64,000 nucleotides of DNA from an uncultured Lachnospiraceae bacterium. Lineage in GTDB: Bacteria; Bacillota; Clostridia; Lachnospirales; Lachnospiraceae. The position numbers and the translations under genes were made by a program. The stretch spans positions 1-64,000 of the forward strand of contig CAKRJH010000004.1 in the NCBI GenBank assembly GCA_934351255.1, written 5' to 3'. Under the pieces are notes generated by a model. That model did no database searches. It was not told where the DNA came from and saw nothing but the letters and a program-made list of their open reading frames with translations. This document shows positions 1-7,891 of the stretch, piece by piece (the first letter of the stretch is position 1; each line of letters starts with the position of its first letter).

Positions 1-3
1 CGT

Positions 4-132
4 GTTGCGTTCTTCTTCTTACGTAAATGAACAGCGAAGCTGTGAATGTATAGAGAAGTCTGCTGCGCAGCCTTCTCTTTGGGGCTCTCTTTAACGCGAG
101 CACGCGGAGAGGGTGTATGCGGCGAACGCAAC
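4..132. repeat. Inverted-repeat-bounded structured element
   Basis: GTTGCGTTC at 4-12 is matched by its exact reverse complement GAACGCAAC at 124-132. Inside lie further stems, including AGAGAAG / CTTCTCT around a GC-rich loop near 51-77 and CTCTC / GAGAG further on. No coding frame is evident. It could be a small non-coding repeat element or the end of a larger one cut by the window edge. No target-site duplication or relative was seen inside the window. Confidence 0.4.
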
Positions 133-160
133 CACTCACAAAATGCTGTAAAAATTTACG

Positions 161-188
161 TTGAATTTTACGATAATTTATGTATACT
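161..188 (+). promoter_or_regulatory. Promoter of toxin-antitoxin operon
   Basis: TTGAAT at 161-166 and TATACT at 183-188 are separated by 16 bases, 46 bases upstream of the antitoxin start. The surrounding sequence is AT-rich and contains GTATAC. Such antitoxins usually repress their own promoter, so this region is the likely operator, but no operator was identified with confidence. Confidence 0.55.
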
Positions 189-234
189 ATAAGTAGCAGG
201 AGTGCTATGAAATTAAAGGAAGGAGAGGATAGGA

Positions 235-483
235 ATGGCAAATATCTTACCGGTATCTGATTTGAGAAATTACAACGAAGTTCTGAAAAATTGTCATAAA
301 GGAGAACCTGTGTATCTCACCAAGAATGGCAGAGGGCGTTTTGTGGTCATGGATATTGAAGATTATGAGCGCGACCGCGCCGAGAAGAAACTTTTGCTGA
401 AGCTGCAGGAAGCGGAAGAAGCGGTAAAAGATGGTGACGGCTGGATGAGCCTGGATGAATTGAAAGAACTGGTGGGGGAGTAG
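235..483 (+). CDS. Phd/YefM family antitoxin
   Basis: This 82-residue protein has the typical opening of Phd/YefM antitoxins: a short N-terminal DNA-binding part with SDLRNYNEVL, then a KNGRGRFVVMDIEDYE strand-helix segment. An acidic C-terminal helix follows, of the kind that wraps around the toxin. The ATG is preceded by AAGGAGAGG. The partner toxin lies 142 bases downstream on the same strand, an unusually wide gap for this family. By family, it should neutralise the toxin and autorepress the operon. Family assignment is firm; the specific subfamily is not. Confidence 0.88.
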   Translation: MANILPVSDLRNYNEVLKNCHKGEPVYLTKNGRGRFVVMDIEDYERDRAEKKLLLKLQEAEEAVKDGDGWMSLDELKELVGE

Positions 484-607
484 TGTGAAACATACCATTG
501 ATGCAGTATTTTTCACACGGGCTATTTGTGCCGCAGGCGTCACAAAGCAGCCTTGATCGCAGAGCAAAATATGACATTTTGCTCACGGTCCTTCGACGCA
601 GAGCGTC
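483..607 (+). repeat. Hairpin array between antitoxin and toxin
   Basis: Four inverted repeats follow one another: GTGTGAAA (483-490) with TTTCACAC (511-518), TTTGTG (525-530) with CACAAA (541-546), GAGCAAAAT (562-570) with ATTTTGCTC (576-584), and GACGC (595-599) with GCGTC (603-607). The region has no coding frame and no T-run that would make it a classical terminator. It separates two genes that are normally overlapping or adjacent, so it may be an inserted structured repeat or an mRNA processing or translation-control region. Confidence 0.55.
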
Positions 608-625
608 TGTGGAATGGAGACAAAA

Positions 626-934
626 ATGTTAAAACTGCGGATCAATCCGATGGTAGCAAAGGATCTGAAAGGCATCCGGGATTACATTGCCGAAGATAAT
701 GAAGAATATGCGTCAAAGACCATAAAGGAACTCTACGGTAAATTTGAAAATCTTCAAATGTTTCCGGGGATGGGCTCGGATCTTTCCAGACGGGTCAGTT
801 TTCGGACAGACTATAAGTATGCAATTTGGGGAGATTATGTGATCATCTATAAGGTGCGACAGGAATATGTGGAGATTTATCGGGTAATCAATCGCTATCA
901 GGACATTATGAGAATCTTTGAGTCGCGACAGTAA
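626..934 (+). CDS. RelE/ParE family toxin
   Basis: This 102-residue protein has the RelE/ParE layout: an N-terminal strand (LKLRINPMVAKDL), two helices ending in KFENLQMFPGMG, and a C-terminal sheet with VIIYKVRQEYVEIYRVINRYQD. RelE relatives cleave ribosome-bound mRNA and ParE relatives poison gyrase; the sequence alone does not separate them, although the FPGMGSDLSRR segment is closer to ParE-like proteins. The ATG at 626 is preferred over the one at 614 because GGAG at 615-618 is then correctly spaced. An intrinsic terminator follows. Confidence 0.85.
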   Translation: MLKLRINPMVAKDLKGIRDYIAEDNEEYASKTIKELYGKFENLQMFPGMGSDLSRRVSFRTDYKYAIWGDYVIIYKVRQEYVEIYRVINRYQDIMRIFESRQ

Positions 935-950
935 TATGAAATAGGGAATG

Positions 951-982
951 AAAGGACAGTCTAACTATAGCTGTCCTTTTTT
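951..982 (+). terminator. Intrinsic terminator after toxin gene
   Basis: AAGGACAG at 952-959 pairs with CTGTCCTT at 971-978 around an 11-base loop and is followed by a run of T. It separates the toxin operon from the sulfur operon. Confidence 0.85.
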
Positions 983-1010
983 CTTGCATTCTCATCAACA
1001 AATTTCTTAT

Positions 1011-1080
1011 TTCCTATTGACATAATAGGAAAAGGGGAGTATTATCATAACCAACACATATCCTATTTAATTGGTAGGAA
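1011..1080 (+). promoter_or_regulatory. Promoter and operator of the sulfate assimilation operon
   Basis: A consensus promoter is present: TTGACA at 1017-1022, 17 bases, TATTAT at 1040-1045. The -35 sits inside a perfect inverted repeat, TTCCTATT (1011-1018) and AATAGGAA (1024-1031), with a 5-base centre. A second, imperfect copy with TCCTA and TAGGA half-sites lies at 1061-1079 just before cysK. Two related palindromes around a promoter suggest a repressor. In Firmicutes cysteine genes are often controlled by the Rrf2-type repressor CymR, so this is a candidate site; the regulator itself is not in the window. Confidence 0.75.
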
Positions 1081-1106
1081 AAGTAGAGAATGCAGGAGGA
1101 TGGAAC

Positions 1107-2039
1107 ATGGCAAAGATAGCAAAACAACTCACAGAGCTGATCGGACACACTCCACTTCTGGAGTTGACCAATTATGAGCAGGAGCACAAACTCAATGCGA
1201 CCCTGATCGGAAAGCTGGAATATTTCAATCCGCTGGGAAGCGTAAAAGACCGTGTGGCCAATGCCATGATCCAGGAGGGCATTGAGAAGGGGCTGATCGA
1301 TCAGGACACCGTGATCATCGAGCCGACCAGCGGTAACACCGGTATCGGACTTGCGTTTGTCACCGCGGCCAAGGGCCTGCATCTGATCCTGACCATGCCG
1401 GAGACAATGAGTGTCGAGAGAAGAAAGATCGTGACAGCGCTTGGGGCAGAGATTGTGCTTACGCCGGGTCACCTCGGTATGAAGGGAGCGATCGCAAAGG
1501 CACAGGAGTTCAAGGAGTCTTACGGAAATGCCTTCATCCCACAGCAGTTTGAGAATGCAGCGAACCCAGCCGTGCATGTGGCAACCACAGCGCAGGAGAT
1601 CTGGGAGGACACTGATGGAAAGGTGGACATTTTCGTATCGGCAGTTGGTACCGGAGGAACGGTTACCGGCGTGGGAACCGGACTGAAGCAGAAGAATCCG
1701 GATGTGAAGATTGTTGCGGTAGAGCCGGCGGGATCACCGGTCCTCTCCGGAGGAAAGCCGGGACCGCATAAGATCCAGGGCATCGGAGCCGGATTTGTTC
1801 CGGGGGTTCTGAACCGTGATGTGATCGATGAAATCCTCACGGTGGAAAATGATGAGGCGTTTGATACCTCCCGCGCAGTTGCCAAGAGCGACGGCCTTCT
1901 GGTAGGGATTTCTGCCGGAGCAGCACTGGCCGCGGCGACCAGACTGGCAGAGCGGCCGGAGAATGCCGGAAAGAATATCGTGGTACTGCTTCCGGACAAC
2001 GGAGAGAGATACCTGTCAACTTCCCTGTTCCAGGTGTAA
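1107..2039 (+). CDS. cysK: Cysteine synthase (O-acetylserine sulfhydrylase)
   Basis: This 310-residue pyridoxal-phosphate enzyme replaces the acetate of O-acetylserine with sulfide to give cysteine. The Schiff-base lysine is K47 in NPLGSVKDR and the substrate-binding loop TSGNTG spans residues 74-79. The glycine-rich phosphate-binding segment VSAVGTGGTVTG is also present. Length is normal for the family. The start at 1107 follows AGGAGG at 1094-1099; a longer frame opening at 1071 lacks such a site. It is first in a sulfate assimilation operon and is one of the two sulfide outlets encoded there, the other being the MetY-like enzyme. Confidence 0.95.
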   Translation: MAKIAKQLTELIGHTPLLELTNYEQEHKLNATLIGKLEYFNPLGSVKDRVANAMIQEGIEKGLIDQDTVIIEPTSGNTGIGLAFVTAAKGLHLILTMPETMSVERRKIVTALGAEIVLTPGHLGMKGAIAKAQEFKESYGNAFIPQQFENAANPAVHVATTAQEIWEDTDGKVDIFVSAVGTGGTVTGVGTGLKQKNPDVKIVAVEPAGSPVLSGGKPGPHKIQGIGAGFVPGVLNRDVIDEILTVENDEAFDTSRAVAKSDGLLVGISAGAALAAATRLAERPENAGKNIVVLLPDNGERYLSTSLFQV

Positions 2040-2077
2040 ATCCAGATCCGGGTGAGAGATAAGATACGAGGAATGCT

Positions 2078-3775
2078 ATGAATATAGAAAACAAAACCAT
2101 ACTTCATACAGATATCCTGATCATCGGCGGAGGCACCGCAGGCTGTTATGCGGCGTTGACGATCCGTGAGAAGTCGGACTACTCGGTGATCATTGCAGAA
2201 AAAGCGAATATCAGGCGCAGCGGCTGTCTGGCGGCCGGGGTCAATGCGATCAATGCCTACATTCTTCCCGGAAGAAAGCCGGAAGATTATGTGGATTATG
2301 CAAAGAAAGACGCCGACAATATTGTGAGAGAAGACCTTCTCCTGACGATGTCGCAGGGACTGAACCGTGTGACGGAGAAGATGGAGAATCTCGGACTGGT
2401 GATCTTAAAAGACGAAAACGGACAGTATGTGGCCCGCGGAAACCGGAACATTAAGATCAACGGCGAGAACATGAAGCCGCTGCTGGCGCAGGCAGTACAG
2501 GAGCTGCCGGATGTGACGGTGCTCAACCGGGTCAATATCACGGATTACATTGTCGAGGACGGAAAGATCCGCGGAGCGCTTGGCTTCTCCATTGAAGAAG
2601 GAACAGCCTATGAGATCCGGGCGCGCAAGGTACTGTGTGCGACAGGCGGAGCTGCCGGGCTGTACCGGCCGAACAATCCGGGATTTTCCAGACATAAGAT
2701 GTGGTATCCGCCGTTTAACACGGGCGCGGGATATGCCATGGGGATCAACAGCGGAGCCGAGATGACCACCTTTGAGATGCGGTTCATCGCATTGCGCTGC
2801 AAGGACACGATCGCACCGACCGGCACGATCGCACAGGGCGTCGGAGCCAGGCAGGTGAACGCCAGAGGTGAGGTATACGAGGACCGCTACGGACTGACGA
2901 CCTCCCAGAGAGTCTACGGTACGGTCATGGAGAATCTGGCGGGCCGCGGGCCATGTTATCTGCGAACCGAAGGGATCAGTGAGGAGCAGGATGAGTCCCT
3001 GCAGAAGGCGTATCTGAATATGGCACCGAGCCAGACGCTAAAGTGGCTCGAGTCCGGGAAGAAGCCGGGTGAGCAGAACGTGGAGATCGAGGGAACGGAG
3101 CCGTACATTGTCGGTGGACATACCGCAAGCGGCTACTGGGTGGACACACACCGTGAGACCACGATCCCGGGACTGTTTGCAGCCGGAGATGTCGCCGGAG
3201 GATGTCCTCAGAAATATGTCACAGGCGCCATGGTCGAGGGCGAGATTGCCGCACTTCGCATGGTGGAGCAGCTTGACCGGGAAGAACCGGAGGCTGTGGA
3301 TCCACAGAGAGAAAAGAACCTCCTCGAAGAGAAGACTGCGGAGTATGAGAGATTCCTGGGACGAAAAGATCCTCTGTTTGCACTGGATGATCTGGAAGAT
3401 GCGATGCAGAAAGTCATGGATAATTATGCAGGCGGCATTTCCACACATTATCAGTTCAATGAAAAGCAGCTTGCACTGGCTGCACAGAAGATCTCACGAC
3501 TGGAGATCCTGGCAGGTCAGACAGCAGCCGCAGACATGCAGGAACTGATGCATGTCTATGAACTCAAGGAGCGGCTTACGGTATGCCAGTCAGTCATCGC
3601 CCATCTGGGTGCCAGAAAAGAGACCAGATGGCACAGTTTCGCAGAGAATCTGGATTACCCCGAGAAGAGTGATACCTGGCTGCGATATGTGAATTCCAGA
3701 AAAGAGGACGGAACGATCCACATCCTTTACCGGGATCTGGTGGGAAGGGAGGAGACCTATGAGCATCGTCATTGA
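2078..3775 (+). CDS. aprA: Adenylylsulfate reductase, alpha subunit
   Basis: This 565-residue flavoprotein of the succinate dehydrogenase/fumarate reductase family has an N-terminal FAD-binding motif, IIGGGTAGCYAA (residues 15-26), and a C-terminal FAD-contact segment ending GLFAAGDVAGG. In the family, AprA reduces adenosine 5'-phosphosulfate to sulfite and AMP with electrons from the ferredoxin-like AprB. The next gene is an AprB homologue overlapping by 17 bases. Flanking cysK, cysD and cysN show that here it works in assimilation. It is somewhat shorter than the dissimilatory AprA of sulfate reducers, and no dsr genes are present. Confidence 0.88.
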   Translation: MNIENKTILHTDILIIGGGTAGCYAALTIREKSDYSVIIAEKANIRRSGCLAAGVNAINAYILPGRKPEDYVDYAKKDADNIVREDLLLTMSQGLNRVTEKMENLGLVILKDENGQYVARGNRNIKINGENMKPLLAQAVQELPDVTVLNRVNITDYIVEDGKIRGALGFSIEEGTAYEIRARKVLCATGGAAGLYRPNNPGFSRHKMWYPPFNTGAGYAMGINSGAEMTTFEMRFIALRCKDTIAPTGTIAQGVGARQVNARGEVYEDRYGLTTSQRVYGTVMENLAGRGPCYLRTEGISEEQDESLQKAYLNMAPSQTLKWLESGKKPGEQNVEIEGTEPYIVGGHTASGYWVDTHRETTIPGLFAAGDVAGGCPQKYVTGAMVEGEIAALRMVEQLDREEPEAVDPQREKNLLEEKTAEYERFLGRKDPLFALDDLEDAMQKVMDNYAGGISTHYQFNEKQLALAAQKISRLEILAGQTAAADMQELMHVYELKERLTVCQSVIAHLGARKETRWHSFAENLDYPEKSDTWLRYVNSRKEDGTIHILYRDLVGREETYEHRH

Positions 3776-4073
3776 CAAAGCGAAGTGCAAGGCCTGCGGA
3801 GCTTGTGGGCAGGTTTGTCCGGGAACCCTGATCCATCAGGGGGAGGATGGAAAAGCCTACATAAAATACCCCAGAGACTGCTGGGGATGTTCCTCCTGTA
3901 TCAAGGAATGCCACTTCGGTGCCATCGCCCTGTATCTGGGCGCGGACATCGGAGGCATGGGAAGCCGCATGACAGCACTTTCCAAAGGCAATGAACTGAT
4001 CTGGACGCTGGACAAATGGGACGGCACGCAGGAACAGATCGTAATCGATAAAACAGAATCCAATAAATATTAG
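3759..4073 (+). CDS. aprB: Adenylylsulfate reductase, beta subunit (ferredoxin type)
   Basis: This 104-residue protein carries two 4Fe-4S motifs: C10-x2-C13-x2-C16-x3-C20 and C41-x2-C44-x2-C47-x3-C51. In the AprAB complex these clusters carry electrons to the FAD of AprA. The gene overlaps aprA by 17 bases, which suggests coupled translation and equal amounts of the subunits. Dissimilatory AprB is longer, with a C-terminal tail that wraps around AprA; most of that tail is missing here. The electron donor is not evident from the window, though thioredoxin and a thioredoxin reductase-like gene lie in the same block. Confidence 0.87.
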   Translation: MSIVIDKAKCKACGACGQVCPGTLIHQGEDGKAYIKYPRDCWGCSSCIKECHFGAIALYLGADIGGMGSRMTALSKGNELIWTLDKWDGTQEQIVIDKTESNKY

Positions 4074-4086
4074 AAAGATAGAAAGG

Positions 4087-4998
4087 ATGGCAGACAATAT
4101 GAGCGAATTATCACATCTTGATGAGCTGGAGGCAGAGGCAATCTACATTATCCGCGAAGTGGCAGCGGAATGTGAGAAGCCGGTCATGCTGTACTCAATC
4201 GGAAAGGACAGCTCCGTAATGTTACATCTGGCAATGAAAGCCTTTTATCCGGAGAAACCGCCATTTCCGTTTTTACATGTTAATACCACATGGAAATTCC
4301 ATGAGATGATCGAATTCCGTGACCGTGTTGCGAAGGAAAAGGGAATCGAGATGATCGAGTACATCAATGAGGAGGGTGTCAAGCAGGGCATCAATCCATT
4401 TGATCACGGTTCTGCCTACACAGATATCATGAAGACGCAGGCCCTCAAACAGGCGCTTGACAAATATGGATTTACCGCAGCGTTTGGCGGCGGTCGTCGT
4501 GATGAGGAGAAATCCAGAGCAAAAGAGAGAATCTTCTCCTTCCGTAACGAGCATCATGCATGGGATCCAAAGAACCAGAGACCGGAGATGTGGAAGTTAT
4601 ACAACTCCAAGATCAAGAAAAAAGAGGAGGTCCGGGTCTTCCCATTGAGCAACTGGACAGAGACAGACATCTGGCAGTACATCCGCCGCGAGAATATTGA
4701 GATTCCTTCCCTGTATTTCGCAAAAGAGCGTCCGGTAGTTTACCGCGACGGCAACATTATCATGGTGGATGATGACCGCATGAGACTGCTTCCGGGTGAA
4801 GAGGTAGTGAACCGCAGTGTCCGCTTCCGTACCCTCGGATGTTACCCGCTGACCGGTGGCTGCGAGTCCACCGCGACGACACTGGACGAGATCATCGACG
4901 AGACACTGAGTGCAGTATCTTCCGAGAGAACGACCCGTGTCATTGACAATGAAGCTGCAGGAAGTATGGAGAGAAGAAAGAGGGAGGGCTATTTCTAA
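4087..4998 (+). CDS. cysD: Sulfate adenylyltransferase subunit 2
   Basis: This 303-residue protein belongs to the PP-loop ATP pyrophosphatase superfamily, with the P-loop MLYSIGKDSSVMLH near residue 35. CysD joins ATP and sulfate to form adenosine 5'-phosphosulfate, driven by GTP hydrolysis in CysN. Further family blocks include PFPFLHVNTTWKF, the basic GGGRRDEEKSRAKER segment and FRTLGCYPLTGG. Length matches the family. Its stop codon overlaps the cysN start by one base, so the two subunits are translationally coupled. The product feeds AprAB encoded just upstream. Confidence 0.95.
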   Translation: MADNMSELSHLDELEAEAIYIIREVAAECEKPVMLYSIGKDSSVMLHLAMKAFYPEKPPFPFLHVNTTWKFHEMIEFRDRVAKEKGIEMIEYINEEGVKQGINPFDHGSAYTDIMKTQALKQALDKYGFTAAFGGGRRDEEKSRAKERIFSFRNEHHAWDPKNQRPEMWKLYNSKIKKKEEVRVFPLSNWTETDIWQYIRRENIEIPSLYFAKERPVVYRDGNIIMVDDDRMRLLPGEEVVNRSVRFRTLGCYPLTGGCESTATTLDEIIDETLSAVSSERTTRVIDNEAAGSMERRKREGYF

Positions 4999-6638
4999 TG
5001 AGTGGATTATTAAAATTTATCACATGCGGAAGCGTGGATGACGGAAAATCGACATTGATCGGACATATCTTATATGATTCCAAACTGTTATATGCAGATC
5101 AGGAGAAAGCCCTGGAGCTTGACAGTAAAGTGGGAAGCCGCGGAGGAGCGATCGACTACTCCCTGCTTCTGGATGGATTGATGGCAGAGCGAGAACAGGG
5201 CATCACCATCGACGTGGCATACCGTTATTTCACGACAGACAAGAGAAGTTTCATCGTGGCCGACACACCGGGTCATGAGGAATATACCAGAAACATGGCG
5301 GTAGGTGCATCCTTTGCCGACCTGGCCGTGATCCTGATCGACGCCAAGCAGGGCGTGCTGGTGCAGACCCGCCGTCATGCAAGGATCTGTAATCTGATGG
5401 GAATCCGTTATTTCGTCTTTGCCGTCAATAAAATGGATCTGGTGGGATATGACCGGAAGCGGTTTGAGGAGATCGAGAAGCAGATCGAGGAACTGTCCGC
5501 AGAACTGGGCCTGCAGAATGTGCAGATCATCCCGGTATCCGCTACAGAGGGTGACAATGTCACAAAGACCTCTGGGAACATTCCGTGGTACACCGGCAAG
5601 GCACTGCTTCCATATCTGGAAGACATCGATATCAGCGAGGATGACACCGAAAAAGGATTCTATATGCCGGTACAGCGTGTATGCCGTCCGGACCATACAT
5701 TCCGTGGTTTCCAGGGACAGATCGAGGCGGGACAGATCCATGTCGGTGACGAACTGGTGACACTGCCTAGCAATGAGACCGCCAAGGTAAAGAGCATTCA
5801 TGTCGGAGACAAGGAAAGCGACAAGGCGATCAAGGGACAGCCGGTGACGATCCAGCTCGACCGCGAGGTGGATGTATCCCGTGGATGCGTCCTGAGCGTC
5901 GCATCCGAGGCGAAGACAGCATCTTCCCTGACCGCAACCGTACTCTGGATGGATGACGATGAACTTCACAACGGCAAGAACTTCTTCTTCAAGCTGGGAA
6001 CCAAGACGATCCCGGGCGTTGTGTCCAAGATTCAGTACACGATCGACGTCAACACCGGCCAGGAGCAGCCGGCCGAGAAACTCTCCAAAAATGAGATCGC
6101 CCAGGTGGAGATCACACTGGCAGACCGAATCGTGGTCGATGAGTTTAAGAACCACAAGACATTGGGAGAGTTCATTCTGATCGACCGTGTCACCAACATG
6201 ACATCTGCCTGCGGTGTGGTACAGCAGGTAAACACTGAGGAGACCGGTCTTTATGAGGGCAGAGTAGACCGCCATGTGCGCGCTGCGATCAAGGGACAGA
6301 CCGCGATCACCGTAGAGTTTGTACAGGGTGAGAACGGAGTGAACCGTGCCTTTGTCGAGGATGTCGAGAAGGCATTGAACCTGGAAGGAAGACATACCTA
6401 TCTGTATGCACCGGCACAGGGCGAAGATATCAGGAATGTAGTGAAACATCTGCACAGAGCAGGAATCGTGGTACTTCTTCTGGTGGATGCCAGGCAGGCA
6501 GCCACACTGGATATCCGGGACGACAGCTACATCAGAGATCTTTCACAGCAGAGCACCGATGCAGAGGAACTGGCTGCACAGATCCGCAAGAAATCTGCAT
6601 ACACAGATGTGGTGGTAGGAGACAGAGATTATATCTAA
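4998..6638 (+). CDS. cysN: Sulfate adenylyltransferase subunit 1 with degenerate APS kinase-like tail
   Basis: This 546-residue GTPase powers sulfate adenylation by CysD. GTP-binding motifs are GSVDDGKST (residues 11-19), DTPGH (89-93) and NKMD (144-147), followed by EF-Tu-like beta-barrel domains. The usual single-domain CysN is about 475 residues. Here roughly the last 110 residues (about 436-546) resemble APS kinase: a GRHTYLY block, an EDIRNVVKHLHRAGIVVLLL block and a final short region. The kinase P-loop that should precede them is absent. The tail therefore looks like a relic of a CysN-CysC fusion or a repurposed domain. Loss of kinase activity is consistent with the APS reductase upstream, which needs no PAPS. 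Confidence 0.93.
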   Translation: MSGLLKFITCGSVDDGKSTLIGHILYDSKLLYADQEKALELDSKVGSRGGAIDYSLLLDGLMAEREQGITIDVAYRYFTTDKRSFIVADTPGHEEYTRNMAVGASFADLAVILIDAKQGVLVQTRRHARICNLMGIRYFVFAVNKMDLVGYDRKRFEEIEKQIEELSAELGLQNVQIIPVSATEGDNVTKTSGNIPWYTGKALLPYLEDIDISEDDTEKGFYMPVQRVCRPDHTFRGFQGQIEAGQIHVGDELVTLPSNETAKVKSIHVGDKESDKAIKGQPVTIQLDREVDVSRGCVLSVASEAKTASSLTATVLWMDDDELHNGKNFFFKLGTKTIPGVVSKIQYTIDVNTGQEQPAEKLSKNEIAQVEITLADRIVVDEFKNHKTLGEFILIDRVTNMTSACGVVQQVNTEETGLYEGRVDRHVRAAIKGQTAITVEFVQGENGVNRAFVEDVEKALNLEGRHTYLYAPAQGEDIRNVVKHLHRAGIVVLLLVDARQAATLDIRDDSYIRDLSQQSTDAEELAAQIRKKSAYTDVVVGDRDYI

Positions 6639-6650
6639 TGGAGATTTGAT

Positions 6651-7880
6651 ATGAGATTTAACACAGCATTACTACACAGCGAGCCATTTGGCGATGAGGC
6701 GACCGGGGCGACCCTGACACCGATCTATCAGTCGAGCGCCTTCTATCAGTCCTCCGCCGAACGGCATGAAAAACTGTTTCACAATAAGGCCAATGGATTT
6801 TCCTATACCCGGATCAACAATCCAACGATCCTGGCGTTTGAGAACCGGATGACCGCACTGGAGCATGGACTTTCCAGTGTGGCCTGTGCCTCCGGTATGG
6901 CGGCGATCACCAATGCGCTGCTGAACATTGTGAACAGCGGACAGGAGATCCTGGCCAGCACCAGTCTCTATGGCGGTTCCATCGATGTATTTCATGACTT
7001 TGAGGCCTTTGGCATCAAGACGGTATTCGTGGATATTCACGATGAGCAGGCAGTACGCGCAGCCATCCATGACAATACCAGGGTGATCTTTGCAGAGACC
7101 ATCGGCAATCCGAAACTGGATGTGGTGGATATCCGCAGACTGGCTGATCTGGCACACGAATATCAACTTCCTCTCATTATGGATAACACCGTGGCGACGG
7201 CGTATCTGGTTAAACCTATTGAACTTGGGGCCGATATTGTAGTAAACTCAACTTCGAAATACATAAACGGCAACAGCGACGCCATCAGCGGCGTCATCAC
7301 TGACAGCGGGAACTTCCGCTGGGACAAGGAACGATATCCGGGCATGGCGGAGTATGCAAAGTTCGGCAAATTCGCCTTTACCGCAAAGCTGCGCAACGGC
7401 CTGTTCCGCAACACCGGAGCCTGTATTGCGCCGCAGACGGCATTTTACAATCTGTTGGGCATGGAGACCCTGGGACTCCGCATGGAGCGTGCCTGCAGCA
7501 ATGCAAAGGCATTGGCGGAGTTTCTGGATGGATATGAAGACATTACCGTCAACTATCCGGGACTGGAGAGCAGTCCGTATCACGAGACCGCGAAGGGAAT
7601 GCTGGAGCATGGATACGGTGCGATCCTGACGATCCGTGTCGGATCCAAACAGCGGGCGTTTGATATGATCAATACGCTCAGGATCCCGAAGATCGTGTCC
7701 AATATCGGGGACACCAAGACATTGATCATCCATCCGGAATCCACATTGAATGCGCACAGTACCGAGCAGGAGAAGGTCGAGGCCGGAGTGTTCGATGACC
7801 TGATCCGCATCAGCCTTGGCATTGAGGATATCGAAGATTTGATCGAGGATTTTAAGCATGCCGTGAATACAGTGAATTAG
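6651..7880 (+). CDS. MetY-like O-acetylhomoserine sulfhydrylase
   Basis: This 409-residue enzyme of the Cys/Met-metabolism PLP family has the internal-aldimine lysine at K203 in NSTSKYINGNSDAISG and the family blocks GFSYTRINNPT and ACASGMAAITNALL. The family adds sulfide or thiocarboxylate sulfur to O-acetylhomoserine to make homocysteine. The operon also encodes a sulfur carrier, its activating enzyme and a JAMM peptidase, a set known elsewhere to deliver protein-bound sulfur to MetY. It starts 13 bases after cysN. A related function such as cystathionine synthesis cannot be excluded by sequence, but the context favours sulfide incorporation. Confidence 0.85.
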   Translation: MRFNTALLHSEPFGDEATGATLTPIYQSSAFYQSSAERHEKLFHNKANGFSYTRINNPTILAFENRMTALEHGLSSVACASGMAAITNALLNIVNSGQEILASTSLYGGSIDVFHDFEAFGIKTVFVDIHDEQAVRAAIHDNTRVIFAETIGNPKLDVVDIRRLADLAHEYQLPLIMDNTVATAYLVKPIELGADIVVNSTSKYINGNSDAISGVITDSGNFRWDKERYPGMAEYAKFGKFAFTAKLRNGLFRNTGACIAPQTAFYNLLGMETLGLRMERACSNAKALAEFLDGYEDITVNYPGLESSPYHETAKGMLEHGYGAILTIRVGSKQRAFDMINTLRIPKIVSNIGDTKTLIIHPESTLNAHSTEQEKVEAGVFDDLIRISLGIEDIEDLIEDFKHAVNTVN

Positions 7881-7891
7881 GAGGAACTACA

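Noticed and set aside
5088..6455. A 455-codon minus-strand open frame
   Set aside because: Opposite cysN, with histidine/leucine-rich low-quality sequence and no family resemblance.
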